Positions 9,876-18,325 of a stretch of DNA of 35,488 nt are shown here, one piece after another (positions within the stretch are counted from its first letter, which is position 1; each line of letters opens with the position of its first letter). Where the stretch lies: the NCBI GenBank assembly GCA_005881215.1, contig VBDZ01000161.1, positions 1-35,488 on the forward strand, in the 5' to 3' direction. The stretch comes from Chloroflexota bacterium. GTDB taxonomy: Bacteria; Chloroflexota; Dormibacteria; CF-121. The translations under genes were made by a program, and so were the position numbers. Below the pieces are notes generated by a model. It saw nothing but the letters and a program-made list of their open reading frames with translations. It had not been told where the DNA came from and did no database searches.

Positions 9876-10931
9876 CTAGGACGTGACGCCGGTTGTGATG
9901 CTGCCGTTCTTCAAGCCGCTCTCAGCCTGCGTGACTTTCGCCTTGACATCCGACGAAATCTGCGAATCAAATTGATGGTACGGCGCGAGGCCGATGCCAT
10001 CGTTCTTGATGTCGAACGTCTTAACGCCCGGCGTGAATGAGCCGTGGACCACGTCGGCGATTGCCGCCTTGACCGCCACGTCGAGGTGCTTCTCAGCGCT
10101 CGTGATCAGGCAGCTGTCGACCTCGGGGTACGAGATGTACTGATCGACGTCGACACCGATGCACTTCTTACCCTGTTCCTTTGCGGCAACCAGGGCGCCG
10201 TTGCCGGTATTGCCGCCGACGCCGAAGACGATGTCAGCCCCCTGCCCGAAAAAGGTCAGCGCCTGCTGCTTGCCCCAGTCGGGATCGTTGAAGTCCTTGG
10301 CGCCACTTTCAGGCTGATAGATCGTCAGGACCTTGACGGCAGAGTTGACGCTCTTGGCCCCGTTCTTGAAGCCTTCGACGTAGTGCACGACCGGCGGCAC
10401 GCTTTGCAGGCCGGCGACGACGCCGAGTGTGTTCGTTTTGGTCAGCTGGCCGGCGAGCACCCCCGCCAGGTAGCCCGGCTGGTCCTCTTTGAAGAGCAGG
10501 CCCAGCAGGTTGGAGGGCGGCGTCTTGTCCGTGAAGTCGGCGTTGTCGACCATGATGAACTTGATGCCGGGATTCGCCTTGGCGGCCGCGATCGTGGCAT
10601 CACCAAGCTTGAAGCCGACGGTCACGATGACGTCGTACTTCTGATCGACGAAGAGGCCGATGTTCTTCGGGTAGTCGTCCTCACTACTGGACTCGATGGC
10701 CCTCCCCTGGACGCAAAGGCTGGAATCCTGCTGGGCTTTCACGACGCCCTGGTAGGAGTCGAAGTTGAAGGACTTGTCGCTCAACTTGCCGACGTCCGTG
10801 ACGAGACCCACCTTCCAGGTTTTGGAACAACTCGACGCGGCCGGTCCCGAAGTCCCGCCGCAGGCCGCCACCACCGTGGCCAGAAACAGGATGGCACCGA
10901 GGCTAAGCAAACGAGCGGCTGGTTTCGTCAT
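9876..10931 (-). CDS. BMP-family nucleoside-binding lipoprotein (copy 2, main binding protein)
   Basis: A 351-residue extracytoplasmic binding protein of the BMP/PnrA type. It has a clear lipoprotein signal (basic N-terminus, hydrophobic core, lipobox VVAAC at about 20-24). The mature protein has the family N-terminal block VGLVTDVGKLSDKSFNFDSY, shown here in part as TDVGKLSDKSFN, then GQGADIVFGVGGNTGNGAL and KCIGVDVDQ. These are typical of ligand-contacting regions of nucleoside-binding BMP proteins. The ATG at 10931 follows a strong ribosome site (AGGGGAGG). It is the first gene after an apparent promoter at about 10977 and heads bmp-ATPase-permease-permease-bmp1. Confidence 0.93.
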   Translation of the reverse strand: MTKPAARLLSLGAILFLATVVAACGGTSGPAASSCSKTWKVGLVTDVGKLSDKSFNFDSYQGVVKAQQDSSLCVQGRAIESSSEDDYPKNIGLFVDQKYDVIVTVGFKLGDATIAAAKANPGIKFIMVDNADFTDKTPPSNLLGLLFKEDQPGYLAGVLAGQLTKTNTLGVVAGLQSVPPVVHYVEGFKNGAKSVNSAVKVLTIYQPESGAKDFNDPDWGKQQALTFFGQGADIVFGVGGNTGNGALVAAKEQGKKCIGVDVDQYISYPEVDSCLITSAEKHLDVAVKAAIADVVHGSFTPGVKTFDIKNDGIGLAPYHQFDSQISSDVKAKVTQAESGLKNGSITTGVTS

Positions 10932-10976
10932 ACGTCCTCCCCTAAACAGAGCAAATTGGCCCCTCGATTCCGGGCG

Positions 10977-10985
10977 ATTGTAGCA
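10977..10985 (-). promoter_or_regulatory. extended -10 promoter for the nucleoside importer operon
   Basis: On the minus strand the bases read TGCTACAAT, an extended -10 element (TGnTACAAT), 46 bases upstream of the bmp copy 2 start codon. The surrounding 11030-10975 stretch is the AT-richest in this block. No good -35 hexamer is visible, as is usual for extended -10 promoters. Confidence 0.5.
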
Positions 10986-10992
10986 CTTAAAT

Positions 10993-11016
10993 ATTCGAAA
11001 TCATTCGAGAATTCGC
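10993..11016. promoter_or_regulatory. ATTCGA direct repeats over the -35 region of the importer promoter
   Basis: Three near-identical hexamers, ATTCGA at 10993-10998, ATTCGA at 11003-11008 and ATTCGC at 11011-11016, occur at 8-10 base spacing. They lie just upstream of the extended -10 element on the minus strand. Their position and phasing suggest a regulator binding site, but the regulator is unknown. Confidence 0.35.
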
Positions 11017-11034
11017 CCGCCTGTCCGAGATCGG

Positions 11035-12015
11035 TCAGAGGCCGGTCGTCAGGGGGCCGGTGACGAGCAGGTCCGAGATCGTCTGCAGACGCTGGCGAAT
11101 TGCGGCCGTGAGCCGCGGGTCGGTGAGCCGGCGCAGGCCCACCGCATGCTCGGCCAGGCCGACGGCGTGCACTCCGCCGAACCAGCGGCCGGCCGCAGCG
11201 TCGCCGACGGCGAGCTGGACGCCCCGGTCGATGAATTTCACCGAGCTCGTCAAGAGGCAGGGCGGCGGGTTGAGACCGTCCGTGGTCCCGGCGCCGATGC
11301 AGAGCCGGCCGGCCTCGGCCGCCGCCTCGAGCGCTCCGATCCCCGTGCTGCCCCCGGCGCCGAAGATCAGGTCCGCGCCCTGACCGATGAAGGTCCGCGC
11401 CTGGGCCCCGCCCCAGCCCGGGTTGGCATACGGCGCACCCTCCGACGCCGGCTGGTAGGCACCCAGCAACCGGATGTCGGGCCGTACGTAGCGGGCGCCG
11501 TGCTCGAAGGCCAGCCGATTTGAACGGTCCTCGGCACCCTCCGGGCCGTAGACGCCGGCGACGATGCCCGTCCTGGTCACCATGCCGGCCAGCGCCCCGG
11601 CCAGAAAGGCGGCCTGATCCTGGCGAAAGCTGAGCACCAGCAAGTTCGGCTGGTCGTCCGGGACCACGATCGGGTCCACCAGCAGGAAGTGCGTCGCCCG
11701 GTTGGCGCGGGCTGCATCGGCGACGGCGTCGGTCAGCAGGAAGCTGCCGGCGATCACGAGATCGTCGTGGTGGTCGGTGGCGGCTTGCAGGTTGTGCCGA
11801 TAGTCAGACGGCCGCCTCGAGATAATCCGTTCGGCGTGGGCGCAGGGATGGTCGCGCAGCGCCGCGCTGACGCCACGCCAGCCGTCGACATCGACAACTG
11901 ATTGCGACCCGCTGACGTCCGTGACGAAGCCGACCCGAAAATTCGTCGGGCAGGAGGCCGTCGCAGCCGGCGTCGGCGTGGCGGCCGGACGCATGCCGGT
12001 CGCTCCCGCCTGCAC
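11035..12015 (-). CDS. BMP-family substrate-binding protein, membrane-anchored variant (copy 3)
   Basis: A BMP/PnrA-like domain (VGFVTDVSGSQSVVDVDG, then GQGADLIFGAGGSTGIGALEAA and LCIGAGTTDG) related to copy 2. The usual N-terminal block is altered: where copy 2 has KLSDKSFN, this has SQSVVD. Upstream, the same frame encodes a membrane helix (LTAGVLVFVVCLLLLVQAGA) that begins at the stop codon of upp. The first usual start in the frame after upp is GTG 12015, inside that helix. The only earlier one is GTG 12210, deep inside upp. The coordinates given are the conservative ones; the real protein very probably starts near 12060. The signal has no lipobox, so it may be an uncleaved anchor. It is the last gene of the pdp-udp-upp side. 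Confidence 0.75.
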   Translation of the reverse strand: MQAGATGMRPAATPTPAATASCPTNFRVGFVTDVSGSQSVVDVDGWRGVSAALRDHPCAHAERIISRRPSDYRHNLQAATDHHDDLVIAGSFLLTDAVADAARANRATHFLLVDPIVVPDDQPNLLVLSFRQDQAAFLAGALAGMVTRTGIVAGVYGPEGAEDRSNRLAFEHGARYVRPDIRLLGAYQPASEGAPYANPGWGGAQARTFIGQGADLIFGAGGSTGIGALEAAAEAGRLCIGAGTTDGLNPPPCLLTSSVKFIDRGVQLAVGDAAAGRWFGGVHAVGLAEHAVGLRRLTDPRLTAAIRQRLQTISDLLVTGPLTTGL

Positions 12016-12056
12016 CAGCAGCAGCAGGCAGACGACGAAGACGAGAACGCCGGCGG

Positions 12057-12677
12057 TTAGGTACCGAAGAGGCGATCGCCGTAGTCGCCCAGGCCGGGCA
12101 GGATGTATTTCTGGGCGTTCAGCTGGCGATCCCTCGCCGCGGCGAAGATCTGGACGTCCGGGTGGGCCGCCTCCAGCGCCTCGATCCCCTCGGGAGCCGC
12201 CACGACGCACACTAGGCGAACGCTTGCCGGCTTGTATTCCTTCATGATCTCGACCGCCTTGCGGGCGGTCCCGCCGGTGGCGAGCATGGGATCGAGGATC
12301 ATCACCACCTTGCCGTCGATATCGGGCGGGAGCTTGACGTAGTAACGGGAAGCGACGGCCGTCCGCTCGTCACGCTCGAGGCCGATATAACCGACCGTCA
12401 CGTGGGGCAGCAGCTGGAGAACCGGGCCGACCAGCCCCAGGCCGGCGCGCAGGATGGGGACCGCGACCACCCGGTCGGCGATGGCATGGCCGTCAGTCGT
12501 CTCCAGCGGCGTCTGCGTCTTGAGGACGCGGCTCCGGAGGTCGTGGGTCGCCTCGTAGAGCAGCAGCGTGATGATCTTGTCCGACGCTTCACGGAACTCG
12601 TCCGGTGTCGTCTCGCGGTCGCGTAGCCGGGTCAGGTAGTGCGCGACGAGCGGGTGGTCGACGACGTGGAGGCTCAT
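12057..12677 (-). CDS. upp: uracil phosphoribosyltransferase
   Basis: A 206-residue type I phosphoribosyltransferase that makes UMP from uracil and PRPP. Length and pattern match the family: RDRETTPDEFREASDKI near the N-terminus, VPILRAGLGLV, the PRPP-binding loop MILDPMLATGGT, and a C-terminal uracil-contact region ending YILPGLGDYGDRLFGT. The ATG at 12675-12677 overlaps the stop of the upstream truncated ydeI-like gene (ATGA). It acts directly downstream of uridine phosphorylase in the same operon, so uracil released from uridine can be converted to UMP. Confidence 0.95.
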   Translation of the reverse strand: MSLHVVDHPLVAHYLTRLRDRETTPDEFREASDKIITLLLYEATHDLRSRVLKTQTPLETTDGHAIADRVVAVPILRAGLGLVGPVLQLLPHVTVGYIGLERDERTAVASRYYVKLPPDIDGKVVMILDPMLATGGTARKAVEIMKEYKPASVRLVCVVAAPEGIEALEAAHPDVQIFAAARDRQLNAQKYILPGLGDYGDRLFGT

Positions 12678-13009
12678 GCCCCCTCCCTGACCCTCCCCCG
12701 CGAGCGGGGGAGGGAATTTGCCGCGCCTGCCCCCCGCGAGCGGGGGAGGGAATTCTCGGACCAGTTGCTCTTCGGCTTGCGCGGCGTGAAGCGGCACGCG
12801 TAGCTCGCCTCGTCGATGCGCTTCGTCAGGCCGTCGATCCAACCGTAGGCGAGCGCTTCTTCCACCGACTCGTCGTAAGAGATCCCCGACTTGCCGGACG
12901 CCTTCTTGTAGTAGACAACCCAGATTTCTTTCTTGTCGTTATGGTGTTTCACCAGCCAGCGCCGCCACTCGGCCGGCGTCCGCACCGTCAGCGTCTCGCC
13001 AAGGTCCAT
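12674..13009 (-). CDS. YdeI/OmpD-associated family protein, C-terminally truncated by repeats
   Basis: Residues 1-85 match the N-terminal half of YdeI/OmpD-associated (bacteriocin-protection) proteins: EWRRWLVKHH, EIWVVYYKK, SYDESVEEALAYGWIDG, KRIDEASYACRFTPRKPKSNW, cited here in part as RFTPRKPKSNW. Family members usually continue for about another 100 residues. Here residues 86-111 are encoded entirely by two copies of the GC-rich palindromic repeat (NSLPRSRG twice). The stop falls at the upp start (ATGA overlap). The ATG at 13009 abuts the uridine phosphorylase stop with no gap. The protein has probably lost function. An alternative is that it survives as a short form kept for translational coupling to upp. 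Confidence 0.75.
   Translation of the reverse strand: MDLGETLTVRTPAEWRRWLVKHHNDKKEIWVVYYKKASGKSGISYDESVEEALAYGWIDGLTKRIDEASYACRFTPRKPKSNWSENSLPRSRGAGAANSLPRSRGRVREGA
12679..12754. repeat. palindromic GC-rich repeat (REP-like), two copies
   Basis: Copy 1 contains a perfect 11-bp palindrome, CCCTCCCCCGC-GA-GCGGGGGAGGG (12691-12714), with flanking CCCTGA and AATT. Copy 2 (about 12729-12754) repeats the right part. The same element occurs at 13814, 22715, 23980 and 34742. Here it is translated as the C-terminus of the YdeI-like protein on the minus strand. Confidence 0.85.
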
Positions 13010-13765
13010 CTAGGCCTTGACCGGCGTCAGTTGCTGGATCGCCGCCAGGGCAACCCGAAACATCGGGGTCAGGTCGAGGGCGGCGACCCGACTGGGCTCG
13101 ATGTCCGCCTCTCCGGGTTCGTTGACGACGGTCAACACCGACCCGCCGCGCAGTTTGCGAAGGGCGCAGATGACAAAGATCGTCGACGATTCCATGTCGT
13201 TGCAGAGCACCTGCGCCCGATGCCAGACCTGGAGCGCCTGCTCGAGCTCTTCGCGGCGGGGCATCGTGCTGGCGTGCAGATCGGTGTAGAGCGAATCGTG
13301 GCTGCGGACGATACCGGCGTGCGTCCGATGGTTCAGGTTGCGGCCGGCGGCGAGCATCGACTGGGCGAGCTCGAAATCGGCGACCGCCGGATAGCCGAGG
13401 GGGACGTACCCCGGGGTGGTCCCCTCGTCCCGGACCGCCGCGGTGGCGACCACCAGGTCGCCAAAGCCGACGCCTTTTTGGATCGAGCCGGTGGTCCCCA
13501 CCCGGACGAAGGTCTTGGCGCCGATGGCCATCAACTCCTCGACGGCGATCGCGGTCGAAGGTGAGCCGATGCCGGTCGAGCAGATCGATACCTGCCTGCC
13601 ATCGAGCTCGCCGGTGAAGGTGGTGAACTCGCGGTTGCGGGCAATCAGTCGCGGGCGATCGAGCAGCTTCGCAATCGATTCCACACGACCGGGGTCGCCG
13701 GGGAGGAGCACCGCGTCGCCGACGTCGCCAGGTTTACAACGGATGTGGTACTGGAGCTCCCCCAT
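13010..13765 (-). CDS. uridine/purine nucleoside phosphorylase (Udp/DeoD family)
   Basis: A 251-residue NP-I family phosphorylase, most like uridine phosphorylase. Visible motifs are LLPGDPGRV near the N-terminus (phosphate loop), CSTGIGSPSTAIAVEEL, FVRVGTTGSI (phosphate and ribose contact), and CNDMESSTIF, where Met-Glu-Ser contacts the ribose. The enzyme splits nucleosides with phosphate to ribose-1-phosphate and free base. The ATG at 13765 fits the family N-terminus (GELQYHIRCKPGDVGD). Its neighbours upp and pyrimidine-nucleoside phosphorylase favour uridine as substrate. Confidence 0.9.
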   Translation of the reverse strand: MGELQYHIRCKPGDVGDAVLLPGDPGRVESIAKLLDRPRLIARNREFTTFTGELDGRQVSICSTGIGSPSTAIAVEELMAIGAKTFVRVGTTGSIQKGVGFGDLVVATAAVRDEGTTPGYVPLGYPAVADFELAQSMLAAGRNLNHRTHAGIVRSHDSLYTDLHASTMPRREELEQALQVWHRAQVLCNDMESSTIFVICALRKLRGGSVLTVVNEPGEADIEPSRVAALDLTPMFRVALAAIQQLTPVKA

Positions 13766-13813
13766 GCCGACACGGAGTTTAACGTGAACGCATCGACGGC
13801 GCATCGGCGCGAA

Positions 13814-13852
13814 CCCCCCACCCTGCCCTCCCCCACAAGGGGGGAGGAGATT
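13814..13852. repeat. palindromic GC-rich repeat (REP-like)
   Basis: One element: a CCCCCCACCCTG lead, then CCTCCCCC-ACAA-GGGGGGAGG. It occupies the gap between the lone TadE-like gene and the uridine phosphorylase gene. Its orientation on the plus strand is the same as in the other copies. Confidence 0.75.
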
Positions 13853-13856
13853 ACTG

Positions 13857-14306
13857 CTACTGGCTCCAGGAGCTGGCTTCGCTACGCGCCGTGAAGGTGT
13901 CGCCCATGAAGATCCGAAGCAGGGGAGAGTCGATCGGCTGGCGGTAGGTGATCGTCACGTGAATCGCCGAGTTCTTGGTTCGCTCGAGAAGCGTCGGTGA
14001 GACCGAGACGCCTACGTGATCGGGATTCAGGTCGCCGAGGTTTTCCAGCACCGTCTGGCAGACGGCGGCATCAGCGTAGCCCTGCGGATGTGACAAACCA
14101 CCGATCACCGCCCAGCAGGGCGTCCGGCTGTCGGCGGCCTCGAGGCTGCTGCCGGCGACGTAGGCGGCTTCCTGCGCCGCGTGGCTGACCTTGGCCGCCG
14201 TTAGCGCGACGCCCAGGAACTGCACGCCCATCACGCCCAGCGCGAAGAGGAAGGCGATCACCAGGGCGAACTCGGCCCCCGCCTGCCCGCGCGAGGCACG
14301 TTGCAC
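13857..14306 (-). CDS. TadE-like pilus protein, lone copy in the nucleoside operon
   Basis: A 149-residue protein with the TadE/TadG N-terminus: a short basic start, RGQAGAEFALVIAFLF (Glu at +5 after the Gly-Ala type cleavage region), then a hydrophobic helix to about residue 35 and HAAQEAAYVAG. The C-terminal part is a small extracytoplasmic domain with two cysteines (TPCWAV and AAVCQT) that could pair. It is related to the minor pilins at 17861-18843. It lies between pyrimidine-nucleoside phosphorylase and uridine phosphorylase, all on the minus strand, which is an odd place for a pilus gene. Confidence 0.8.
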   Translation of the reverse strand: MQRASRGQAGAEFALVIAFLFALGVMGVQFLGVALTAAKVSHAAQEAAYVAGSSLEAADSRTPCWAVIGGLSHPQGYADAAVCQTVLENLGDLNPDHVGVSVSPTLLERTKNSAIHVTITYRQPIDSPLLRIFMGDTFTARSEASSWSQ

Positions 14307-14341
14307 GACTCCAGCATCCGCCAGCCGGGTTGCCGGTTGCG

Positions 14342-15652
<1,311 letters not shown>

Positions 15653-15675
15653 GCACGAAGTGTAATTTGGGGCGC

Positions 15676-16233
15676 GTGTGGCTGAAGCTGATCGGGTTGA
15701 TCGTCCCGCTCGGGCTCGACACATTTGCGGTCGCCGCCGCACTCGGGATCGCCGGATTGAGTCGAAGGGATCGCGCCCGGGTCACCGTCCTCTTCACGGC
15801 CTTCGAGATGGGCATGCCACTGGTCGGCTTCGTTGGCGGGACGCTCGTCGGTGGCACGCTCGGCCATGCTGCCGACTACCTGGCCATCGCGATCCTGATC
15901 GCGCTCGGCGCCTACATGCTGTGGCCGCGCCCTGAGGAGCGCGAAGATCAGCGCCTTAGCCTGCTGGCTCGAACGCGCGGCCTGGCCGCGCTCGGACTGG
16001 GCGTCAGCATCAGCCTCGATGAGCTGGCGATCGGCTTCACGCTCGGCCTGCTGCGACTCAATGTCCTGCTCATCATCGTGCTCATCGGCGCTCAGACATT
16101 TCTCGTGACGCAGCTTGGCCTGCGCCTCGGCCGTCAGGTTGGTGAGCGCGTTCGCGAGGGTGCCGAGCGGGTCGCGGGTGTCGCGCTCGCCTTGCTCGGG
16201 CTCGTGCTGCTGGCCGAGCAGCTATTTCACTAG
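15676..16233 (+). CDS. MntP-like manganese efflux membrane protein
   Basis: About 185 residues with six hydrophobic segments arranged as two similar halves. Each half carries an acidic motif in a membrane helix: LGLDTFAVAAALG near the start and SISLDELAIGFTLG in the middle, which fit the Asp-containing repeats of MntP/UPF0059. MntP exports Mn(II). In E. coli-type proteins the second motif is usually closer to 'SIDALAVG'; here it is LDELAIG, so the cation could differ. GTG 15676 is preferred over TTG 15667. The stop overlaps the end of the convergent TadG-like gene by 12 bases. Confidence 0.75.
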   Translation: MWLKLIGLIVPLGLDTFAVAAALGIAGLSRRDRARVTVLFTAFEMGMPLVGFVGGTLVGGTLGHAADYLAIAILIALGAYMLWPRPEEREDQRLSLLARTRGLAALGLGVSISLDELAIGFTLGLLRLNVLLIIVLIGAQTFLVTQLGLRLGRQVGERVREGAERVAGVALALLGLVLLAEQLFH

Positions 16234-17859
16234 GTACGAGTTCACCCCCGGGGCGGGGGCAAACTTGGTGTTGAATTGCACGAGCAGCGAAGGATGGCCG
16301 GGGGTGTAAGTGCCGCACCCGGTCGTGCCGGGACTGTTGCCCAGCACGTTGCCACCATTCAAATTCAGGTAGGCGCCGATGAACTCGCCGTTGATGGCGT
16401 ACTGCGCGCTGGAGTTGCTGTCAGACGGCGACGTATTCCGCGGGCCCAGCTCGACGCCGGTCACGGTCATCGAGCCCGAGGGGTCGGCGTCGAACACCGT
16501 TCCCCAGACCTGGAAGCGAGGCACGTTCGAGGCGGCAGCGTTGAACGTCTCGCTCCAGACGGTCCCGTTGTTGCCGTTCGTCGGCGCGATGAAGAAGGCG
16601 ATATTCGTGCTGCCTGTGGGGACAAAATGCGGGGCCACGAAGAAGACGCTGCCGTCGTTGGGTAGCAGCGAGTTGTCCGCGGAAAATACGCCGCCCTGGT
16701 CGAAGATGAACTCGACGCCGTTGGTGCCGTCGGCGGCGGGGGGCAGATCGGTCGTCCCGATGGGCGGCGAACCCGCGTAATGTGCCAGGCCGGTAGACGT
16801 GTTGGAGACATATCCACCCTGGATCGTGAGGTTCGCTCCAGAGGTGAAGTAATAGATGCCATTCAAAAAGATATACACACTGTTATTTCCGTTATCGCCG
16901 CTGCCAGGGATGGTCTGCGACGTCGTGTACTGGCCTGGCGTGTAGACGTATACCCATTTCGAGCTGCTCGAGTTGGTAATCGTCACGCCATTGATGACTT
17001 TGGATGTTCCGGGGGTAATGTGTTGCTTGGTCGGGTTGGTCCCGCCGGATAACTGCGACATGTCGGGCATGTGGTAGTCCGGCTCCGCATCCAATCCGGT
17101 TCCAAAATTGACCGGATTACTCCAGAAGGTAAACAGGCTGTGGTTGTCGCTCGCCGAGTTGACCGTCAGGTCGCCATTGACGTTAAGGAATGCCTGGTTG
17201 GGATTGGGCACATGGAACTTGGCGTTGCTCACGGTCAGGCCCATGATGCTGGCGTTGCAGACGTCGGTGCCGTCCTGGCCGTCGTCGATCTGCGTGTAGC
17301 CACCCTGGTCGTTCCAGATGGTGTTGCCGCTGCCACCGCTGGTGTAGGCGAAAAGGGCATACGTCTTGGCGTTGGTGCCGGCCTCGGCCGTCGCGGTGGC
17401 CAGGATGGCGACCTGGCTAAACCCCAGAATCTGGACGAACGTCGCCACGGCGTTATAGGTCACCGTGACCACAACCTGTTTGTTGTCATAGCCGGTAGGC
17501 GCGACGGCCGTAATGGTATAGCCGCCCTGGGTGTCAGTGACCGTGTGATTGATCGGCGCGGTGTAATAGGAGGAGTTCGGATCGTTGTTGGCGGGGTTCT
17601 GGTTGAAGACCGCAAACGTGTCGTCCAGCGCGTAATAGAGGGCATAGTTCGGCTGGCCGTTCGGGTTCGCGACCGTGCCAACCAGGCTTTGGGCGCCGGC
17701 GAGCGCCCCGGAGTCGACGGCATCCTGCATCAACCGGCGCTGGAAATAAAGACGGCCGGCGTCGATCGCCAGCGCCAGCATGCCGCAGATGGCGACCATC
17801 GCCAGGGCCATGATCACGATGGCCTGCCCGGAACGGCTTCGCCGTATTCTGATCAGCAT
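16222..17859 (-). CDS. TadG-like pilus-assembly protein with large surface domain
   Basis: A 545-residue protein. Residues 1-60 are the TadE/TadG-like N-terminus: RSGQAIVIMALAMVAICGMLALAIDAGRLYFQRRLMQDAVDSGALAGA, cited in part as GQAIVIMALAMV and QRRLMQDAVDSGALAG. The remaining roughly 480 residues are Asn/Ser/Thr/Gly-rich and beta-predicted, with repeated NGxYYF and GNNG-type turns, and should be extracellular. No von Willebrand MIDAS motif (DxSxS) is visible, unlike many TadG proteins. It is the last gene after two TadE-like genes, 1 base downstream of the second. It probably sits at the cell surface with the Tad/Flp pilus. No tadA, tadB or tadC is in the window. Confidence 0.8.
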   Translation of the reverse strand: MLIRIRRSRSGQAIVIMALAMVAICGMLALAIDAGRLYFQRRLMQDAVDSGALAGAQSLVGTVANPNGQPNYALYYALDDTFAVFNQNPANNDPNSSYYTAPINHTVTDTQGGYTITAVAPTGYDNKQVVVTVTYNAVATFVQILGFSQVAILATATAEAGTNAKTYALFAYTSGGSGNTIWNDQGGYTQIDDGQDGTDVCNASIMGLTVSNAKFHVPNPNQAFLNVNGDLTVNSASDNHSLFTFWSNPVNFGTGLDAEPDYHMPDMSQLSGGTNPTKQHITPGTSKVINGVTITNSSSSKWVYVYTPGQYTTSQTIPGSGDNGNNSVYIFLNGIYYFTSGANLTIQGGYVSNTSTGLAHYAGSPPIGTTDLPPAADGTNGVEFIFDQGGVFSADNSLLPNDGSVFFVAPHFVPTGSTNIAFFIAPTNGNNGTVWSETFNAAASNVPRFQVWGTVFDADPSGSMTVTGVELGPRNTSPSDSNSSAQYAINGEFIGAYLNLNGGNVLGNSPGTTGCGTYTPGHPSLLVQFNTKFAPAPGVNSYLVK

Positions 17860-17860
17860 C

Positions 17861-18325
17861 TCAGTACTCGGCCCTCATGGATGAGCCCGCCGACATCACG
17901 AACTGGGCGCCAGTCAGGTTTGAGATCATCCCGGTCATCGGCGCGAACAGGTAGGTGACGCGCACGGTCACCTCGTTGTTTCCGGTGGTTCGGTTCGGGC
18001 TCACCCAGATGAAGCCGGTGTTCGGCGTGTGGGGGAGGGAAGGCGAAGTGCACCCCCACTGCAAGCATGGGTCCTCCGTCAGCACCATTCCCCCGCCTCC
18101 GATCTTGGCCAGGGTGGCATTGATGATCACGGTGTCTGGATAGGTGCTGGCATAGTTGCTGCGCAACACCAGCTGGCGGGCGCCTTCGTGGGCAGCCTCG
18201 GCGATATTGATGTAAACAGCGATCGCACGCCCGAAGTCGAAAATACCCATCACCAGGAGAAAGAGCAGACCAGCGAGAAGCGAAAACTCCACCATCGCCT
18301 GACCGCGGGATTTGTGCCGCTTCAT
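17861..18325 (-). CDS. TadE-like pilus-assembly protein
   Basis: A 154-residue minor-pilin-like protein with the TadE N-terminus (MKRHKSRGQAMVEFSLLAG, Gly-Gln-Ala-Met-Val-Glu-Phe), one membrane helix to about residue 32, and IAEAAHEGARQLV. The C-terminal domain is exported and has one cysteine pair (EDPCLQWGC). The ATG at 18325 overlaps the TGA of the preceding TadE gene (TGATG). A longer upstream frame exists but is antisense-like noise inside the previous gene. It acts with its two neighbours as minor components of a Tad/Flp pilus. Confidence 0.88.
   Translation of the reverse strand: MKRHKSRGQAMVEFSLLAGLLFLLVMGIFDFGRAIAVYINIAEAAHEGARQLVLRSNYASTYPDTVIINATLAKIGGGGMVLTEDPCLQWGCTSPSLPHTPNTGFIWVSPNRTTGNNEVTVRVTYLFAPMTGMISNLTGAQFVMSAGSSMRAEY

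Noticed and set aside
12679-12754. CRISPR array or intrinsic terminator at the GC-rich repeats
   Set aside because: There are only two units with no unique spacers of constant length, so not a CRISPR array. The hairpins have no T-run and are translated, so a simple terminator is not supported.
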